The notes beneath the pieces are model-generated. The model was given only the letters and a program-made list of their open reading frames with translations. It did not search any database and was not told the DNA's origin. The translations under genes were made by a program, and so were the position numbers. From Roseibium sp. HPY-6 (lineage in GTDB: Bacteria; Pseudomonadota; Alphaproteobacteria; Rhizobiales; Stappiaceae), in assembly GCF_040530035.1 (NCBI RefSeq), contig NZ_JBEWCD010000002.1, positions 1,798,001 through 1,862,000 of the forward strand: a stretch of 64,000 bases of DNA, given 5' to 3'. Shown here piece after piece: positions 44,714 through 54,412 of this stretch (position 1 is the first letter of the stretch; every line of letters starts with the position of its first letter).

Positions 44714-46339
44714 ATGACAAAAGAAAACAACAAGACAGTCCTCTCCATTCGGGATCTCAAAGTCGATTTCGCAACGGCCACCGGCACGGTGAATGCCGTG
44801 CGCGGCGTCGACATTCATGTCGAAGCGGGCGAAACGGTTGCCATTGTCGGCGAGAGCGGTTCGGGCAAGAGCCAGACCATGATGGCGGCGATGGGACTTC
44901 TTGCGTCCAACGGCCGAACGGAAGGCGAGGTGGTTTACGAAGATCGCAATATCCTGGGTTTGCCGATCAGCAAGTTGAATGACATTCGCGGCAAGAAGAT
45001 CACGATGATTTTCCAGGAGCCGATGACGTCGCTCGACCCGCTTTATACGATCGGCCGTCAGCTTGCCGAACCCATGGTGGTTCACGGCGGGTTAAGCTGG
45101 AAAGCAGCCAAGGCCAAGGCACTTGATCTCCTGAAGCTGGTGAACATTCCCGAACCGGAACGCAAGATCAAGGCGTACCCCTATGAAATGTCCGGTGGCC
45201 AGCGGCAACGCGTGATGATCGCCATGGCGCTTGCCAACGATCCGGATGTGCTGATTGCCGACGAGCCGACCACTGCGCTCGATGTGACAACGCAGGCGCA
45301 GATCCTGGATCTTCTTCGGGATCTGCAAAAACGCCTCGGGATGGCGGTGATCTTCATCACGCACGACCTTGGGATCGTCCGCCGGATCTCGGACCGAGTT
45401 TATGTGATGAAAACGGGGGAGGTGGTGGAAAGCGGTGAAACCGCCAGGATCTTCACGCAGCCCGAACATCCCTACACCAAGATGCTACTCGACGCGGAAC
45501 CGACCGGGCACAAACCACCCGTGCCGGAAAGCACTCCCGTGCTCCTTGAAGCCCAGAGAGTGGAGGTCGAGTTTGAGCTGGAATCCGGGTTTCTGCAGCC
45601 CAAACACGTGCTCCGTGCCGTCGACAATATCAGCTTCTCCCTGCGCAAGGGGCAGACGCTCGGGATCGTGGGAGAGAGCGGGTCCGGAAAGTCCACGCTT
45701 GGACGCGCCATTCTCAATCTGCTACCCGCCGGTGGAAGGGTCGTGTTTCACGGCCAGCAGATTTCCGGGCTGGATCGCACGGCCATGCGCGCCCTTCGGA
45801 AGGACATGCAGCTGATCTTTCAGGATCCATTCGGTTCGCTCAGTCCGAGAATGACCGTTGGGCAGATCATTTCAGAGGGCCTGCTGGTGCATGAACCCTC
45901 TCTTTCCGCCAAGGACAGGGACCTCCGTGCCTGCCAGGCCTTGGAAGAGGTGTCCCTCGATCCGGTGATGCGAAACCGGTATCCGCATGAATTTTCAGGC
46001 GGCCAGCGGCAACGCATCGCGATTGCACGGACGATGGTTCTGAAACCGGAACTGGTCGTGTTGGACGAGCCGACGTCGGCTTTGGACCGCACGATCCAGA
46101 AACAGGTTGTCGAGCTTCTGCGTAATCTGCAGACGGCCAATGATCTGACTTATCTCTTCATTTCCCATGACCTTGCCGTTGTTCGGGCGCTTTCCGACAC
46201 GGTCATGGTCATGCAACATGGAAAGGTCGTTGAAGCCGGAACGGCGGACGCCATTTTCGAAGCGCCCAAACAGGATTATACGCGGGAACTTATTGGTGCT
46301 GCGATGCTGACGCAGCAGCAGATGATGGAGACGGCCTGA
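44714..46339 (+). CDS. oppD: Fused OppD-OppF ABC ATPase
   Basis: A 541-aa protein with two complete oligopeptide-type ABC ATPases in one chain. The N-terminal half has Walker [10 protein letters not shown] and signature [15 protein letters not shown]; the C-terminal half has GESGSGKST and [15 protein letters not shown]. Each carries Walker B DEPT and an H-loop THD or SHD. Separate OppD and OppF proteins are usual; fused forms as in GsiA/YejF are known. It powers the OppBC channel. A Shine-Dalgarno (GAGGAG) lies just after the oppC stop. Confidence 0.92.
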   Translation: MTKENNKTVLSIRDLKVDFATATGTVNAVRGVDIHVEAGETVAIVGESGSGKSQTMMAAMGLLASNGRTEGEVVYEDRNILGLPISKLNDIRGKKITMIFQEPMTSLDPLYTIGRQLAEPMVVHGGLSWKAAKAKALDLLKLVNIPEPERKIKAYPYEMSGGQRQRVMIAMALANDPDVLIADEPTTALDVTTQAQILDLLRDLQKRLGMAVIFITHDLGIVRRISDRVYVMKTGEVVESGETARIFTQPEHPYTKMLLDAEPTGHKPPVPESTPVLLEAQRVEVEFELESGFLQPKHVLRAVDNISFSLRKGQTLGIVGESGSGKSTLGRAILNLLPAGGRVVFHGQQISGLDRTAMRALRKDMQLIFQDPFGSLSPRMTVGQIISEGLLVHEPSLSAKDRDLRACQALEEVSLDPVMRNRYPHEFSGGQRQRIAIARTMVLKPELVVLDEPTSALDRTIQKQVVELLRNLQTANDLTYLFISHDLAVVRALSDTVMVMQHGKVVEAGTADAIFEAPKQDYTRELIGAAMLTQQQMMETA

Positions 46340-46361
46340 TACCGGCGACACGATCTGAAGC

Positions 46362-47126
46362 TCAGTGCGTTTCCAGAAAAATCTGGTCCGGTTCCTTTTC
46401 ACAAAGCGCCTGCAGTCGTTCCGGATCGTTGCCATAGTAGCGCGGCGCCAGCAGGGTCGCACTCGCAAAAATGTGCGACTTCAGGGACTGGGTTGCGGTG
46501 TCGACGTCTTTTGCTTCCAGGGCATCCAGGACGTTCTCGTGCTGTACGACGTTGGGGTGTGTCCAGGAATCGTCCGGTCTCGGGTTGGGTAGCATGATCC
46601 GTTGTAGCATCATGGCAGTTCTTACGAGCATCGGCTCCAGGGCCGTCATGCCGGCGCGCTTGAAAATCTGAAGGTGAAAATCCCTGTCGATTTCTGCGCA
46701 GGCGAACGTGTCTCGCAGACGGCGCGATTCCAGGAACTGCTGGTCAAGCTTGCGCAATTCGGCAAGATCGTCTGCAGAAATCGCCTCTGCAGCTTCAATC
46801 AGACCGGTGGTTTCGATGCTGACCCTGAGCCGTAGCAGCAGCATGGCCTCAGACACGGACGGATCTGTCACAAAGGTTCCCTGATAGCCCCTTCGAACCA
46901 CAAGCCCGCATTCCTGCAAAAGCATGAGGGCTTCCCGTATCGTGCTTTGTGAGCAAGCATAGTCCTTCGCAAACATTTGCTCGGTCATCGGACTGTCCGG
47001 AGTCAACTGCCCTGTCAGAATTCTGCCCTTCAGATCCTGAAACACAAACTCTGACTTGCGGGTACGCTTGTCACCCGAAACATCTCTTGCTTGCGACGTC
47101 TTTTCCGCAGCAACGTCAATGGTCAC
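46362..47126 (-). CDS. GntR/FadR-type transcriptional regulator
   Basis: A 254-aa regulator. A winged HTH (VFQDLKGRILTGQLTPDSPM, CSQSTIREALMLLQECGLV) is followed by an all-helical FCD domain with metal-ligand-type residues (FHLQIF, VQHENVLDAL). The start is uncertain: GTG at 47126 has GGGGGC upstream and gives the usual length, while the frame runs back to 47207. It is convergent with oppDF and precedes the dipeptidase gene, so it probably responds to a peptide-derived metabolite and regulates this locus. Confidence 0.82.
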   Translation of the reverse strand: MTIDVAAEKTSQARDVSGDKRTRKSEFVFQDLKGRILTGQLTPDSPMTEQMFAKDYACSQSTIREALMLLQECGLVVRRGYQGTFVTDPSVSEAMLLLRLRVSIETTGLIEAAEAISADDLAELRKLDQQFLESRRLRDTFACAEIDRDFHLQIFKRAGMTALEPMLVRTAMMLQRIMLPNPRPDDSWTHPNVVQHENVLDALEAKDVDTATQSLKSHIFASATLLAPRYYGNDPERLQALCEKEPDQIFLETH

Positions 47127-47515
47127 TTTGTTGCCCCCGCCACTGGCATCAGATTTTTGCTGCACCAGAAGTGTCCCAAGGCTGAAAGTCGGATAGGACA
47201 CTCGCACTATTGGCCGATTTTCCGCCAGCGGCAGTCAGTCGGTCAATGGCGTCAGCCCAAGTTTTTCAGCCTTCTTTCCGTATCGTATGGTCTGTCCGCA
47301 TTTCTCGGGGACATGCCGCACCAGAAACAGGATTTGCGCCAAAAATACGCAGCGGCAGCATAGATACTTAAACGACTGTCAAATTTGCTGATATCGATAA
47401 CAACGACGGTGTTAGAGGTTGGCAACCCTCAAAGCCGGATCTCCAGTAACATAATCGCGAGCAACCCGCCGTTGCGTTCAACAAGCCTGCGAGGAGTGTC
47501 TGGGCACGCTCCAGT
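47127..47515. other. Intergenic stretch
   Basis: 389 bp between the dipeptidase stop and the GntR start (both minus strand). It should hold the GntR promoter. No gene, clear terminator or repeat was recognised. Confidence 0.4.
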
Positions 47516-48583
47516 CTAGGCGGCAGCCTGCTCCAGCATTGATATCCAGTTGCGGCATGCAAGTCTCTCAAGCGATTGCGTGCTGAAGCCGCGTGCTCTC
47601 AACCGGTCGAAAAGCAAAGGAAGGCCGGTCACGTCATGAAGATCTTTCGGCGGCATGCAGCCGTCGAAATCGGAACCCAAACCGACATGGTCTTCGCCCA
47701 GATGATCGGTCAGATAGGCGATGTGATCCGCAACAACATCCAGGGAAGTGTCCTTTTTGTAGCCGCCGTCGGGCCGGAGAAACCCGACGTGAAAATTCAC
47801 GCCGACAAGCCCACCGCTTTCCTTGATGGCAGCCAGCTGCGCGTCCGTAAGGTTTCTGCTGCTTGCGCAAATGGCATGCGCATTGGAATGGCTGGCGACA
47901 ATCGGTCTGTCCGTGATCTTCGCAAGATCCCAGAAGCCCTTTTCATTGAGGTGTGAAACGTCCAGGAGAATGCCAAGCTTGTTGCACGTCCTGACAAGCT
48001 CGCGCCCGGCATCTGTCAGACCGGGGCCGATATCCGGCGACGCCGGGTGAGACATCGGAACACCGTATCCAAACGCGTTTGCGCGGCTCCACACCAGACC
48101 GATGGAGCGCAAGCCCCGCTGATAAAAGTCCTCAAGGGCGCGGAAATCCGTATCAATCGCTTCAGCGCCTTCGATATGGAGGCTGACCGCTATTTTCCCG
48201 GCGTTCACGGTTTCCAAGTTTTCGTCCGGTGACTTGCAGATGACAACGGAACCAGATGATGCAGCCGCAATGCTTTCGGCGCGTTCAAACAGCCGATTTG
48301 TGAACGCGAGTGCCTGGTCCTGCGGCACTTCCTGAAAATTCACAGGGTTGTTGGGGTCAAAAGCCTTGGAGAAATCCTGATCCGGATTGGACGGGACAAA
48401 CATGGCGAAAAGACCGCCGGCGAAATGTGCCTCCCGTGCACGTTCGAAATCGATGTGGCCCTTGTCCGTACGATCGAAAAAGCTGCGCTCCTGACCTTTG
48501 ATCGCGTCAATCTCGAGTTTGAGCAGCGTGTCGTTGTGACCATCGAAAACGGGAAACAGGGTGTTTGAAACGTCGTTTGGCAC
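47516..48583 (-). CDS. M19-family membrane-type dipeptidase
   Basis: A 355-aa zinc dipeptidase of the renal/membrane dipeptidase family, acting on L-Xaa-D/L-Xaa dipeptides. Zinc ligands are in place: DGHND (H16, D18), HIEGAEA (E138), DVSH (H211), ASHSNAH (H232), and GSDFDG near residue 300. The start is a GTG at 48583 with AAGGACA 6 nt upstream; the frame extends to 48751 without support. No signal peptide, so cytosolic. It lies next to the opp genes and probably hydrolyses the imported peptides. Confidence 0.9.
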   Translation of the reverse strand: MPNDVSNTLFPVFDGHNDTLLKLEIDAIKGQERSFFDRTDKGHIDFERAREAHFAGGLFAMFVPSNPDQDFSKAFDPNNPVNFQEVPQDQALAFTNRLFERAESIAAASSGSVVICKSPDENLETVNAGKIAVSLHIEGAEAIDTDFRALEDFYQRGLRSIGLVWSRANAFGYGVPMSHPASPDIGPGLTDAGRELVRTCNKLGILLDVSHLNEKGFWDLAKITDRPIVASHSNAHAICASSRNLTDAQLAAIKESGGLVGVNFHVGFLRPDGGYKKDTSLDVVADHIAYLTDHLGEDHVGLGSDFDGCMPPKDLHDVTGLPLLFDRLRARGFSTQSLERLACRNWISMLEQAAA

Positions 48584-48775
48584 GAAATGTCCTTGAATGA
48601 AGCTTGGAACCCGAAAGGGGATGACAGGGTTGTGAACCCAATCTAGGCATTCATGCACAGAATGTAAGGCGCTTGTCAGAATGTGACTTGCAACTGTTGA
48701 AAACCTGGCCCAAGAAAAGGGCCGGATTTTTTGGGCGTCACGATGCGACACTTGCCGCTGAAGGAGAATTTGTCT

Positions 48776-49471
48776 GTGACCGAGACTGGACTGCTCTCAC
48801 GCCGCACATTGATGACAGGCAGCGTTTTGCTTGCAGGTGCTGCCCTTACCGGGTGCCAGACGGTGGTCGGCCTGCCGGATCAGGCGGAATTGCCGGACGA
48901 GAATTTCGACTATGCCACTGCCTATGCGGAGCTGCCTGATGGCGATTTCACGTGGCCGGCAGTGAACTATCAGAACTTTGACGAGAGCTACCTGCGTCAG
49001 GTCGTGGAGTACAGAACCCGCGAGATGCCGGGCACGATCATTGTCGACCCTTACAACAACTACCTTTACTGGACGCTCGGCAACAAAAAAGCACTTCGCT
49101 ACGGCATTGGTGTCGGCCGGGCCGGATTTGCCTGGAACGGAGAGGCACTGATCCGCGTCAAGCGGGAACATCCGATCTGGCGTCCTCCACGGGAGATGAT
49201 TGCGCGCAAGCCTTCTTTGGAACGGTACTGGGAAAAAGGATTTCCGCCCGGCTTGAGAAACCCGCTTGGCGCACGCGCCATGGATCTTTGGCAGGGTTCA
49301 ACAGATACGCTCTACCGTATCCATGGGACAAACCAGCCGTCTTCTATTGGCAAGAGCGTTTCGTCCGGCTGTATCCGGATGTGGCAGCAGGACGTGATCG
49401 ATCTCTTCAACCGTGTCCCGCTGCGTACGAAGGTGGTTGTTCTCGGCAAGGACCCCAACGCGGAAGCGTAA
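48776..49471 (+). CDS. L,D-transpeptidase (YkuD), Tat-type lipoprotein
   Basis: A 231-aa cell-wall enzyme that cross-links peptidoglycan between meso-diaminopimelate residues or attaches proteins. The N-terminus has a twin Arg (SRRTLM), a hydrophobic segment and the lipobox LTGC (C27), suggesting Tat export and lipidation. The YkuD catalytic motif is HGTNQP (H183) and SSGCIRM (Cys199). The start at the GTG 48776 has AGGAG 9 nt upstream. It is convergent with the hemolysin III gene. Confidence 0.88.
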   Translation: MTETGLLSRRTLMTGSVLLAGAALTGCQTVVGLPDQAELPDENFDYATAYAELPDGDFTWPAVNYQNFDESYLRQVVEYRTREMPGTIIVDPYNNYLYWTLGNKKALRYGIGVGRAGFAWNGEALIRVKREHPIWRPPREMIARKPSLERYWEKGFPPGLRNPLGARAMDLWQGSTDTLYRIHGTNQPSSIGKSVSSGCIRMWQQDVIDLFNRVPLRTKVVVLGKDPNAEA

Positions 49472-49491
49472 CGCCGGTCGCGAAGACGTCC

Positions 49492-50136
49492 TCAGGTTAG
49501 CGCCACATCGTGCAGAACCGCGCCGAAATGGCAAACGGCGGCGGCAAGCACGAATGCATGCCAGATGGCGTTTTGAAACGGAAGGCGTTTCCAGGCGTAA
49601 AAGATCGTGCCGGTCGTGTAGAGAACGCCGCCCGCGAGGATCATGTAGAAGCCGAAACTCGAGGCTTTCTCGATCAGGGGATTGGCAGCAAATACAACCA
49701 CCCAGCCGAGGCCGAGATAAATCGGCACCGTCAACCGCTCGGTGCGTGACAGATGGAACAGTTTGAGCAGAGCCCCCGTGAGCGCACCTGTCCAGACGAC
49801 CGCAAGCAGAATGCCGCCAGTCCAGCCGCCAATGATAACGGCGGCAAGCGGTGTGTAAGTTCCCGCGATCATGAGGAAAATTGCGGCGTGATCAAGTCGC
49901 CTCAGGAGGCCTGACTTGTGATCCTTGGCAAGCATGTTGTAGAGCGCGGAACAGATGAGCATCGTCATCAGGCAGGCAGCATAAATCATGACTGTGATTT
50001 GCCGCGTGGGGTCTTCGTTGTTCCACAAGGTCACTGCAAGGATAATCGAAGCGGTGAGACCGAGGCAGATGCCTAACGCGTGAATTGCTCCGTCGGCAAT
50101 CATCTCTGCAAGGCTCTGCGTCCTGAATTCCGTCAT
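49492..50136 (-). CDS. Hemolysin III/PAQR-family membrane protein
   Basis: A 214-aa protein with seven predicted membrane helices and the PAQR motifs: SALYN, RRLDHAAIFLMIAGTYTP and the late WHAFVLAAAVCHFGAV whose His residues bind Zn in the family. Despite the name, bacterial members are not proven toxins and may be hydrolases acting on lipids. AGGGAA precedes the start. It lies 15 nt after the DHA2 MFS gene on the same strand, so the two are likely cotranscribed. Confidence 0.88.
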   Translation of the reverse strand: MTEFRTQSLAEMIADGAIHALGICLGLTASIILAVTLWNNEDPTRQITVMIYAACLMTMLICSALYNMLAKDHKSGLLRRLDHAAIFLMIAGTYTPLAAVIIGGWTGGILLAVVWTGALTGALLKLFHLSRTERLTVPIYLGLGWVVVFAANPLIEKASSFGFYMILAGGVLYTTGTIFYAWKRLPFQNAIWHAFVLAAAVCHFGAVLHDVALT

Positions 50137-50151
50137 GCAGCTGTTCCCTGG

Positions 50152-51504
50152 CTATGGCGTTGAATCATGTTCCAGTGCGATGGAGCTGTAGGCACAGGCC
50201 AGCGCGATCAGGACGCCCATGGTCACGAATATCGAGGTGAAATCCGCGCCCATCGCCAAAAGCACGCTTCCAAGCGTTACGCCGAGTGTGCCGCCGACAA
50301 GCCGTGCGCTGATGATGAGGCCGCTGACTTCGCCCTGTTTGTCCCTCGGCACTGCGTTTGCGGCAATGCGCCCGGTCGGGATCATCGCAAATGGCAAGAA
50401 AACACCCCAAAGAAGCAAGGTCAGCGCCAGTACCCAATAATTTTCGAGGAGCATAACAAGGCCGATCAGAATGCAGGAGACGGCAAGCAAGGCCATTGAA
50501 ACGAGCACCGGTTTGCGTGACCCATACTTATCCGAAAATTTTCCGGCAGGTGCGGCCAGGATCGGCATCGGAAGAACCGCGATGACTGTGCCAAGTCCTG
50601 CCCAGAACGCGGAATAGGACAATTCGAGCTGGAGAAAGTGCGGCACGTAGATGGCGACCACAATCTTGCTCATCTGCGTGAGCAGGATAATCATTGTACT
50701 TGCGTGAAACGGGGGCAGTTTGAAAAGGCGTACGTCGATGAGCGGTTTGGCCGTTCGGGATTCGTAAACAGCAAAGATTGCAAGTCCAACGATTCCACCG
50801 ACGATCGTTCCGGCAATAACGGGTGATATCCAACCGAAGTCCGGACCTTCCATCAGACCGAAGATGAAGGCCGTAAGTCCGATCAGAAGAAGAACCAGGC
50901 CGATCGGGTCAATCATCGGACGGGGGCGCGGGTTTTCCGGGTTGCGCCAGAGGATGCAGGCAAGAGTACATCCTGCGACAACAACGGGGATGTTGATCCA
51001 GAAGACCCAGCGCCAGGACAGAAAGTCCGTCAGGATGCCCCCAAGCAGCGGACCTGCCGCCAGAAAAATCGTCGCCATCGAGGCGAGGGTTCCGATCGCT
51101 CGGCCCCGCTCGTTTTCATCAAAGGTCAGTGTTGCCGCCGCAAGTGTCATGGGAAACATGATCGCGGCGCAGAAGCCCTGGACGACCCGCATCGAAATCA
51201 GGATGGCAATGTTTTCCGAAAAGCCGGCGACGAGGCTCGAGGCCGCGAAAACGATGCTGCAGGCGATGAGTGCGGGGCGGAAGCCGAACAGATCAATCGC
51301 TTTGCCCCCGACCGCGGCAAAGCAGGTGAACGCGAGCATGTAAGCGTTGATGATCCAGTGTGTTGTTGTCGCCGAAAGCTGGAAGTGGTCCCGTATGGCC
51401 GGCAGCGAAACGCCCAGGACAGTCTCATCGAGCATAACAAGACCGCCGAGGCACCCAACGGCAAGGACAAGGCCCCGTTTACGCTCTTTTTCAGGTAGTG
51501 CCAT
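50152..51504 (-). CDS. DHA2-type MFS drug/H+ antiporter
   Basis: A 450-aa exporter with up to 14 hydrophobic helices. Typical EmrB/QacA-type motifs are LDETVLGVSLPAI near the start, WIINAYMLAF, AIDLFGFRPALIAC between helices 2 and 3, GPLLGGILTDFLSWRWVFWI at helix 5-6 and the C-terminal PTGRIAANAVPRDKQGEVSG. Substrate unknown; proton-driven efflux is expected. AGGAA precedes the ATG. It is followed closely by the hemolysin III gene. Confidence 0.9.
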   Translation of the reverse strand: MALPEKERKRGLVLAVGCLGGLVMLDETVLGVSLPAIRDHFQLSATTTHWIINAYMLAFTCFAAVGGKAIDLFGFRPALIACSIVFAASSLVAGFSENIAILISMRVVQGFCAAIMFPMTLAAATLTFDENERGRAIGTLASMATIFLAAGPLLGGILTDFLSWRWVFWINIPVVVAGCTLACILWRNPENPRPRPMIDPIGLVLLLIGLTAFIFGLMEGPDFGWISPVIAGTIVGGIVGLAIFAVYESRTAKPLIDVRLFKLPPFHASTMIILLTQMSKIVVAIYVPHFLQLELSYSAFWAGLGTVIAVLPMPILAAPAGKFSDKYGSRKPVLVSMALLAVSCILIGLVMLLENYWVLALTLLLWGVFLPFAMIPTGRIAANAVPRDKQGEVSGLIISARLVGGTLGVTLGSVLLAMGADFTSIFVTMGVLIALACAYSSIALEHDSTP

Positions 51505-51613
51505 TCTGCGACGTTCCTAATGCCTGGCGGGACATTGGCTGACATGTCCACAAAACGATTTTTACCTTAAGTCACCATCGAGAGATTAACATAGCTGATT
51601 TTACAACAGGATT

Positions 51614-52567
51614 TCAGGAGGCGGTTTCTTCCGTACCGAACCCCAACGTGGAAAGCGCCCGGTCGGACAGCTTGCTCCAGGTTAAAAGCGTGTCCGCCAG
51701 AATGGCGGCAGGACTGTCGTCAGGATCTGAAGCCCGCCTGACACACCACCAGTCGAGAAACATGCCATCATCGGCAATTGGTTTGGCAACCAGGGTGCCG
51801 TCTGCCAGCTCCGGTTCGATGGCCCATTGACTGAACAGAGCAACTCCGAAGTTGGCGCGTACCAGATCGATGACCGCCTCCGGTGTCGGCATCGACGTCA
51901 GGCGTCTGAAGGGTTCCACGGGCGGGCCGAGAAGCGTTGTCCAGTCAAAGCCGGGTTCTGCGGCAAGCGGGTACACGAAAAAGCGTTCATCGCCCATATT
52001 GAGGCTGTTGACGACCGGTTCTGCGGCAAGCGGATGATTTCTCGACATGACCGCCACAATCGGGTCCGATCCGAGTTTGACGGACGTGAACTGGGCATGG
52101 GCCGGCTCACGCCCGAAGACGAGCGACACATCAACCGACCCGTTCACCAGCGATGCGAGCGGATGCGACGTCGCGCTGGCTGACAGGTCAACCGTCAGTC
52201 CCCGGTCTTCCTTTTCAAGATATTCGAGGAAGGCCGGAAACCAGTGGTATCGGCTGTAGGTCGCCTGACCCAACCGCACAAGCAGACGTTTCTGCTGTTC
52301 TGAAGCTTCAAGTTCCTGCTCGAGCCTAAACAGTTCCGCCAGGAACGTTTCTCCGAGGCGGCGCAGCCGCTCGCCTCCTGGCGTCAGATGCAAGCCTGTT
52401 TCACCGCGCTGGACGAGCGTCAGGCCAACCCGGCGCTCCGCTTCACGCAGCCGGTGAGAGGCCGCCGACTGGGTAATACCAAGACGTGCGGCGGAAAGCG
52501 TCATGCTTCCGGTTTCCTGAATGGCGGAAAGCAGAGTCAGATGGTGAATGGCAAGCTTTGGGATCAT
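51614..52567 (-). CDS. LysR-family transcriptional regulator
   Basis: A 317-aa LysR protein with a winged HTH (LTLLSAIQETGSMTLSAARL, TQSAASHRLREAERRVG) and an effector domain. The start at 52567 (MIPKLAIHHLTLL) matches the usual N-terminus of this branch, which includes MetR-like regulators; in-frame starts up to 52615 would add an odd hydrophobic leader that overlaps the upstream inverted repeat. It is divergent from the EamA transporter gene, its likely target. Confidence 0.87.
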   Translation of the reverse strand: MIPKLAIHHLTLLSAIQETGSMTLSAARLGITQSAASHRLREAERRVGLTLVQRGETGLHLTPGGERLRRLGETFLAELFRLEQELEASEQQKRLLVRLGQATYSRYHWFPAFLEYLEKEDRGLTVDLSASATSHPLASLVNGSVDVSLVFGREPAHAQFTSVKLGSDPIVAVMSRNHPLAAEPVVNSLNMGDERFFVYPLAAEPGFDWTTLLGPPVEPFRRLTSMPTPEAVIDLVRANFGVALFSQWAIEPELADGTLVAKPIADDGMFLDWWCVRRASDPDDSPAAILADTLLTWSKLSDRALSTLGFGTEETAS

Positions 52568-52595
52568 GGGTGTATGAAAACACTTCATGAAACAA

Positions 52596-52615
52596 ATGAA
52601 AACTAAGAATTTCAT
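52596..52615. promoter_or_regulatory. 20-bp inverted repeat between LysR and EamA, candidate operator
   Basis: ATGAAA (52596-52601), an 8-nt spacer and TTTCAT (52610-52615) form a perfect inverted repeat, with additional ATGAA and TTCAT half-sites on both sides. It lies in the 78-bp divergent region of a LysR regulator and a transporter, where a LysR site is expected. Confidence 0.5.
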
Positions 52616-52645
52616 TTGTAGTGAAATGCGAGGTAACAGGAATGC

Positions 52646-53566
52646 ATGTCAAACCGCTTACTCCCTCGCTTCAGCTTCAGTCCGGCAGTAGCAACGCTCA
52701 CGATCATCGTGGCTGCACTTTGTTTCGGACTTGTGCCCGTTTTTGTCCGCGAATTGCAGGATATGGGAACCGGTGCAGCGACGATCGCGCTCTATCGCTA
52801 TGGCATCTCGGTCCTCGTTCTGCTGCCTTTCGTTCCGAGAGCCCGGCACAAGCGCGGTCCGGCCCTTTTGCTGGCGGGCGCGGGAGCCGTTTTCGCACTC
52901 AGCATGATCGGATACGTGGAAGCAATCAGCGTCGCGCCGCTGGCGGCCGCCGGTGTGGTCTATATGTCTTACCCCGCTTTCGCTGCATTCTTCGCATGGG
53001 TGTTGCTCAAGCAGGCGCTGTCCTGGCGAGCCTTTGCAGCGGTAGGGCTCGTCATTGGCGCGGCTGCGCTCCTGCTTGACCCCGCATCCTTGTCTCCGGA
53101 GGTCTTTACCGCGCTGATCTGGGCAATTCCGACACCCGTTGCGTTTGGTTTTCTGATCGTTGTCCTGAGTGGCCTGGCCAGCGATCTCAGCGCGCTGGAA
53201 CGCGCAGTCAGCACCTTGATCGGTTCGATCTTAGGGCTCCTTCCGATTGCCATTCACGAAAGTGGCGGCGCAATTCTGCCCTCGACGCTGAACGGCTGGT
53301 GGCTCGTGATACTCATGGGTCTGATCACCGCGCTGATCCCGCAGCTCATGTATACGATTGCCTGCCAGAAGATCGGTCCGATGCGCACAGCCGCGGCCGG
53401 GAGTTTTGAACTCCCTACGATGTTTCTCATCGGCTGGCTCGTCTTCGGTGAAAATTTCGGGTTGCTCGAGCTGATTTGCGCCGTTCTTGTTCTTTCGGCC
53501 ATTGTGGTGGCACCGGCGCCTGGAGCGGGCCCGGCGAGGTCAGCACGGCCGGTCGCCGTCAATTGA
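52646..53566 (+). CDS. EamA/DMT-family transporter
   Basis: A 306-aa inner-membrane protein with ten predicted helices arranged as two EamA repeats (TIIVAALCFGLVPVFVREL opening repeat 1, WAIPTPVAFGFLIVVLSGL opening repeat 2). Drug/metabolite transporters of this type export amino acids or metabolites. AGGA precedes the ATG. It is divergent from a LysR gene, a common regulator-exporter pair. Substrate unknown. Confidence 0.87.
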   Translation: MSNRLLPRFSFSPAVATLTIIVAALCFGLVPVFVRELQDMGTGAATIALYRYGISVLVLLPFVPRARHKRGPALLLAGAGAVFALSMIGYVEAISVAPLAAAGVVYMSYPAFAAFFAWVLLKQALSWRAFAAVGLVIGAAALLLDPASLSPEVFTALIWAIPTPVAFGFLIVVLSGLASDLSALERAVSTLIGSILGLLPIAIHESGGAILPSTLNGWWLVILMGLITALIPQLMYTIACQKIGPMRTAAAGSFELPTMFLIGWLVFGENFGLLELICAVLVLSAIVVAPAPGAGPARSARPVAVN

Positions 53567-53666
53567 TCTGTCGTTGCACCGTGTTTCTGGAAATGATTGT
53601 AAAAAACAGATATCTCCCATCCGCCCGGACAAGTTAGAAGCCCGGATCGTTTAGGAGATTACATTC

Positions 53667-54251
53667 ATGTCTGATCGCAATCCCGATCATCCCGTAAAGG
53701 ACCTGTTCATCGAGCGCTGGTCACCGCGTGCGTTCGATGCTTCCGACATGCCGGAAACCGACCTGAAAATAATTCTCGAGGCGGCACGATGGGCTCCGTC
53801 TGCTTTCAACATTCAACCCTGGCGCTTTGTCTTTGCGCGCCGGCAGGACGAACACTGGCAGACGCTTGTCGCGCTGCTCAACCCGTTCAATCTCGATTGG
53901 GCCCAGCATGCTTCGGCACTCTTGTATCTGTTTTCCGATACCGAAGTTGACGGCAAGAACGGCAAGCCGAACCGCGCGAGCGGAACCCATTCCTTCGACG
54001 CCGGAACGGCCTGGGCTCACGTCGCGCTGCAGGCGACCGAACTCGGCTATCATACCCACGCAATGGCCGGGATCATGAGGGACGAGATCCATGACCGGCT
54101 TGGCGTGCCAGAGCGTTTCAAACCGGAAGTTGCCATCGCGATCGGCAAACGCGGGGACCCTGGAAATCTGCCCGAAAGCTTGCGGGACCGCGAGACGCCA
54201 AGCCAGCGCAAGCCGTTGAACGAAATCGCCTTTGCCGGACGCTGGGGCTGA
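53667..54251 (+). CDS. Nitroreductase-family FMN oxidoreductase
   Basis: A 194-aa flavoenzyme. FMN-binding features are ERWSPRAFD near 17-25 (an RRSxRxF equivalent) and the APSAFNIQPWRFVFA segment near 44-58, with GTAWAHVALQATELGYHTH for the dimer/FMN site. It reduces nitro compounds, quinones or similar with NAD(P)H. AGGAG precedes the ATG. Confidence 0.88.
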   Translation: MSDRNPDHPVKDLFIERWSPRAFDASDMPETDLKIILEAARWAPSAFNIQPWRFVFARRQDEHWQTLVALLNPFNLDWAQHASALLYLFSDTEVDGKNGKPNRASGTHSFDAGTAWAHVALQATELGYHTHAMAGIMRDEIHDRLGVPERFKPEVAIAIGKRGDPGNLPESLRDRETPSQRKPLNEIAFAGRWG

Positions 54252-54412
54252 TCCGATTACTGGTGGCGCAGCTGATAGCAGTTCGCAAATGATGCGGCTT
54301 CGCACGAAGTCATTTTCGTTGCTCGAGTTGATCAAGGTGTGTCAAAGCGCGCGGCGCGGTGCATCGAAGGATCGGCTATCCTTGCGAGCGGTGTACCCAG
54401 GAGATCACGATC

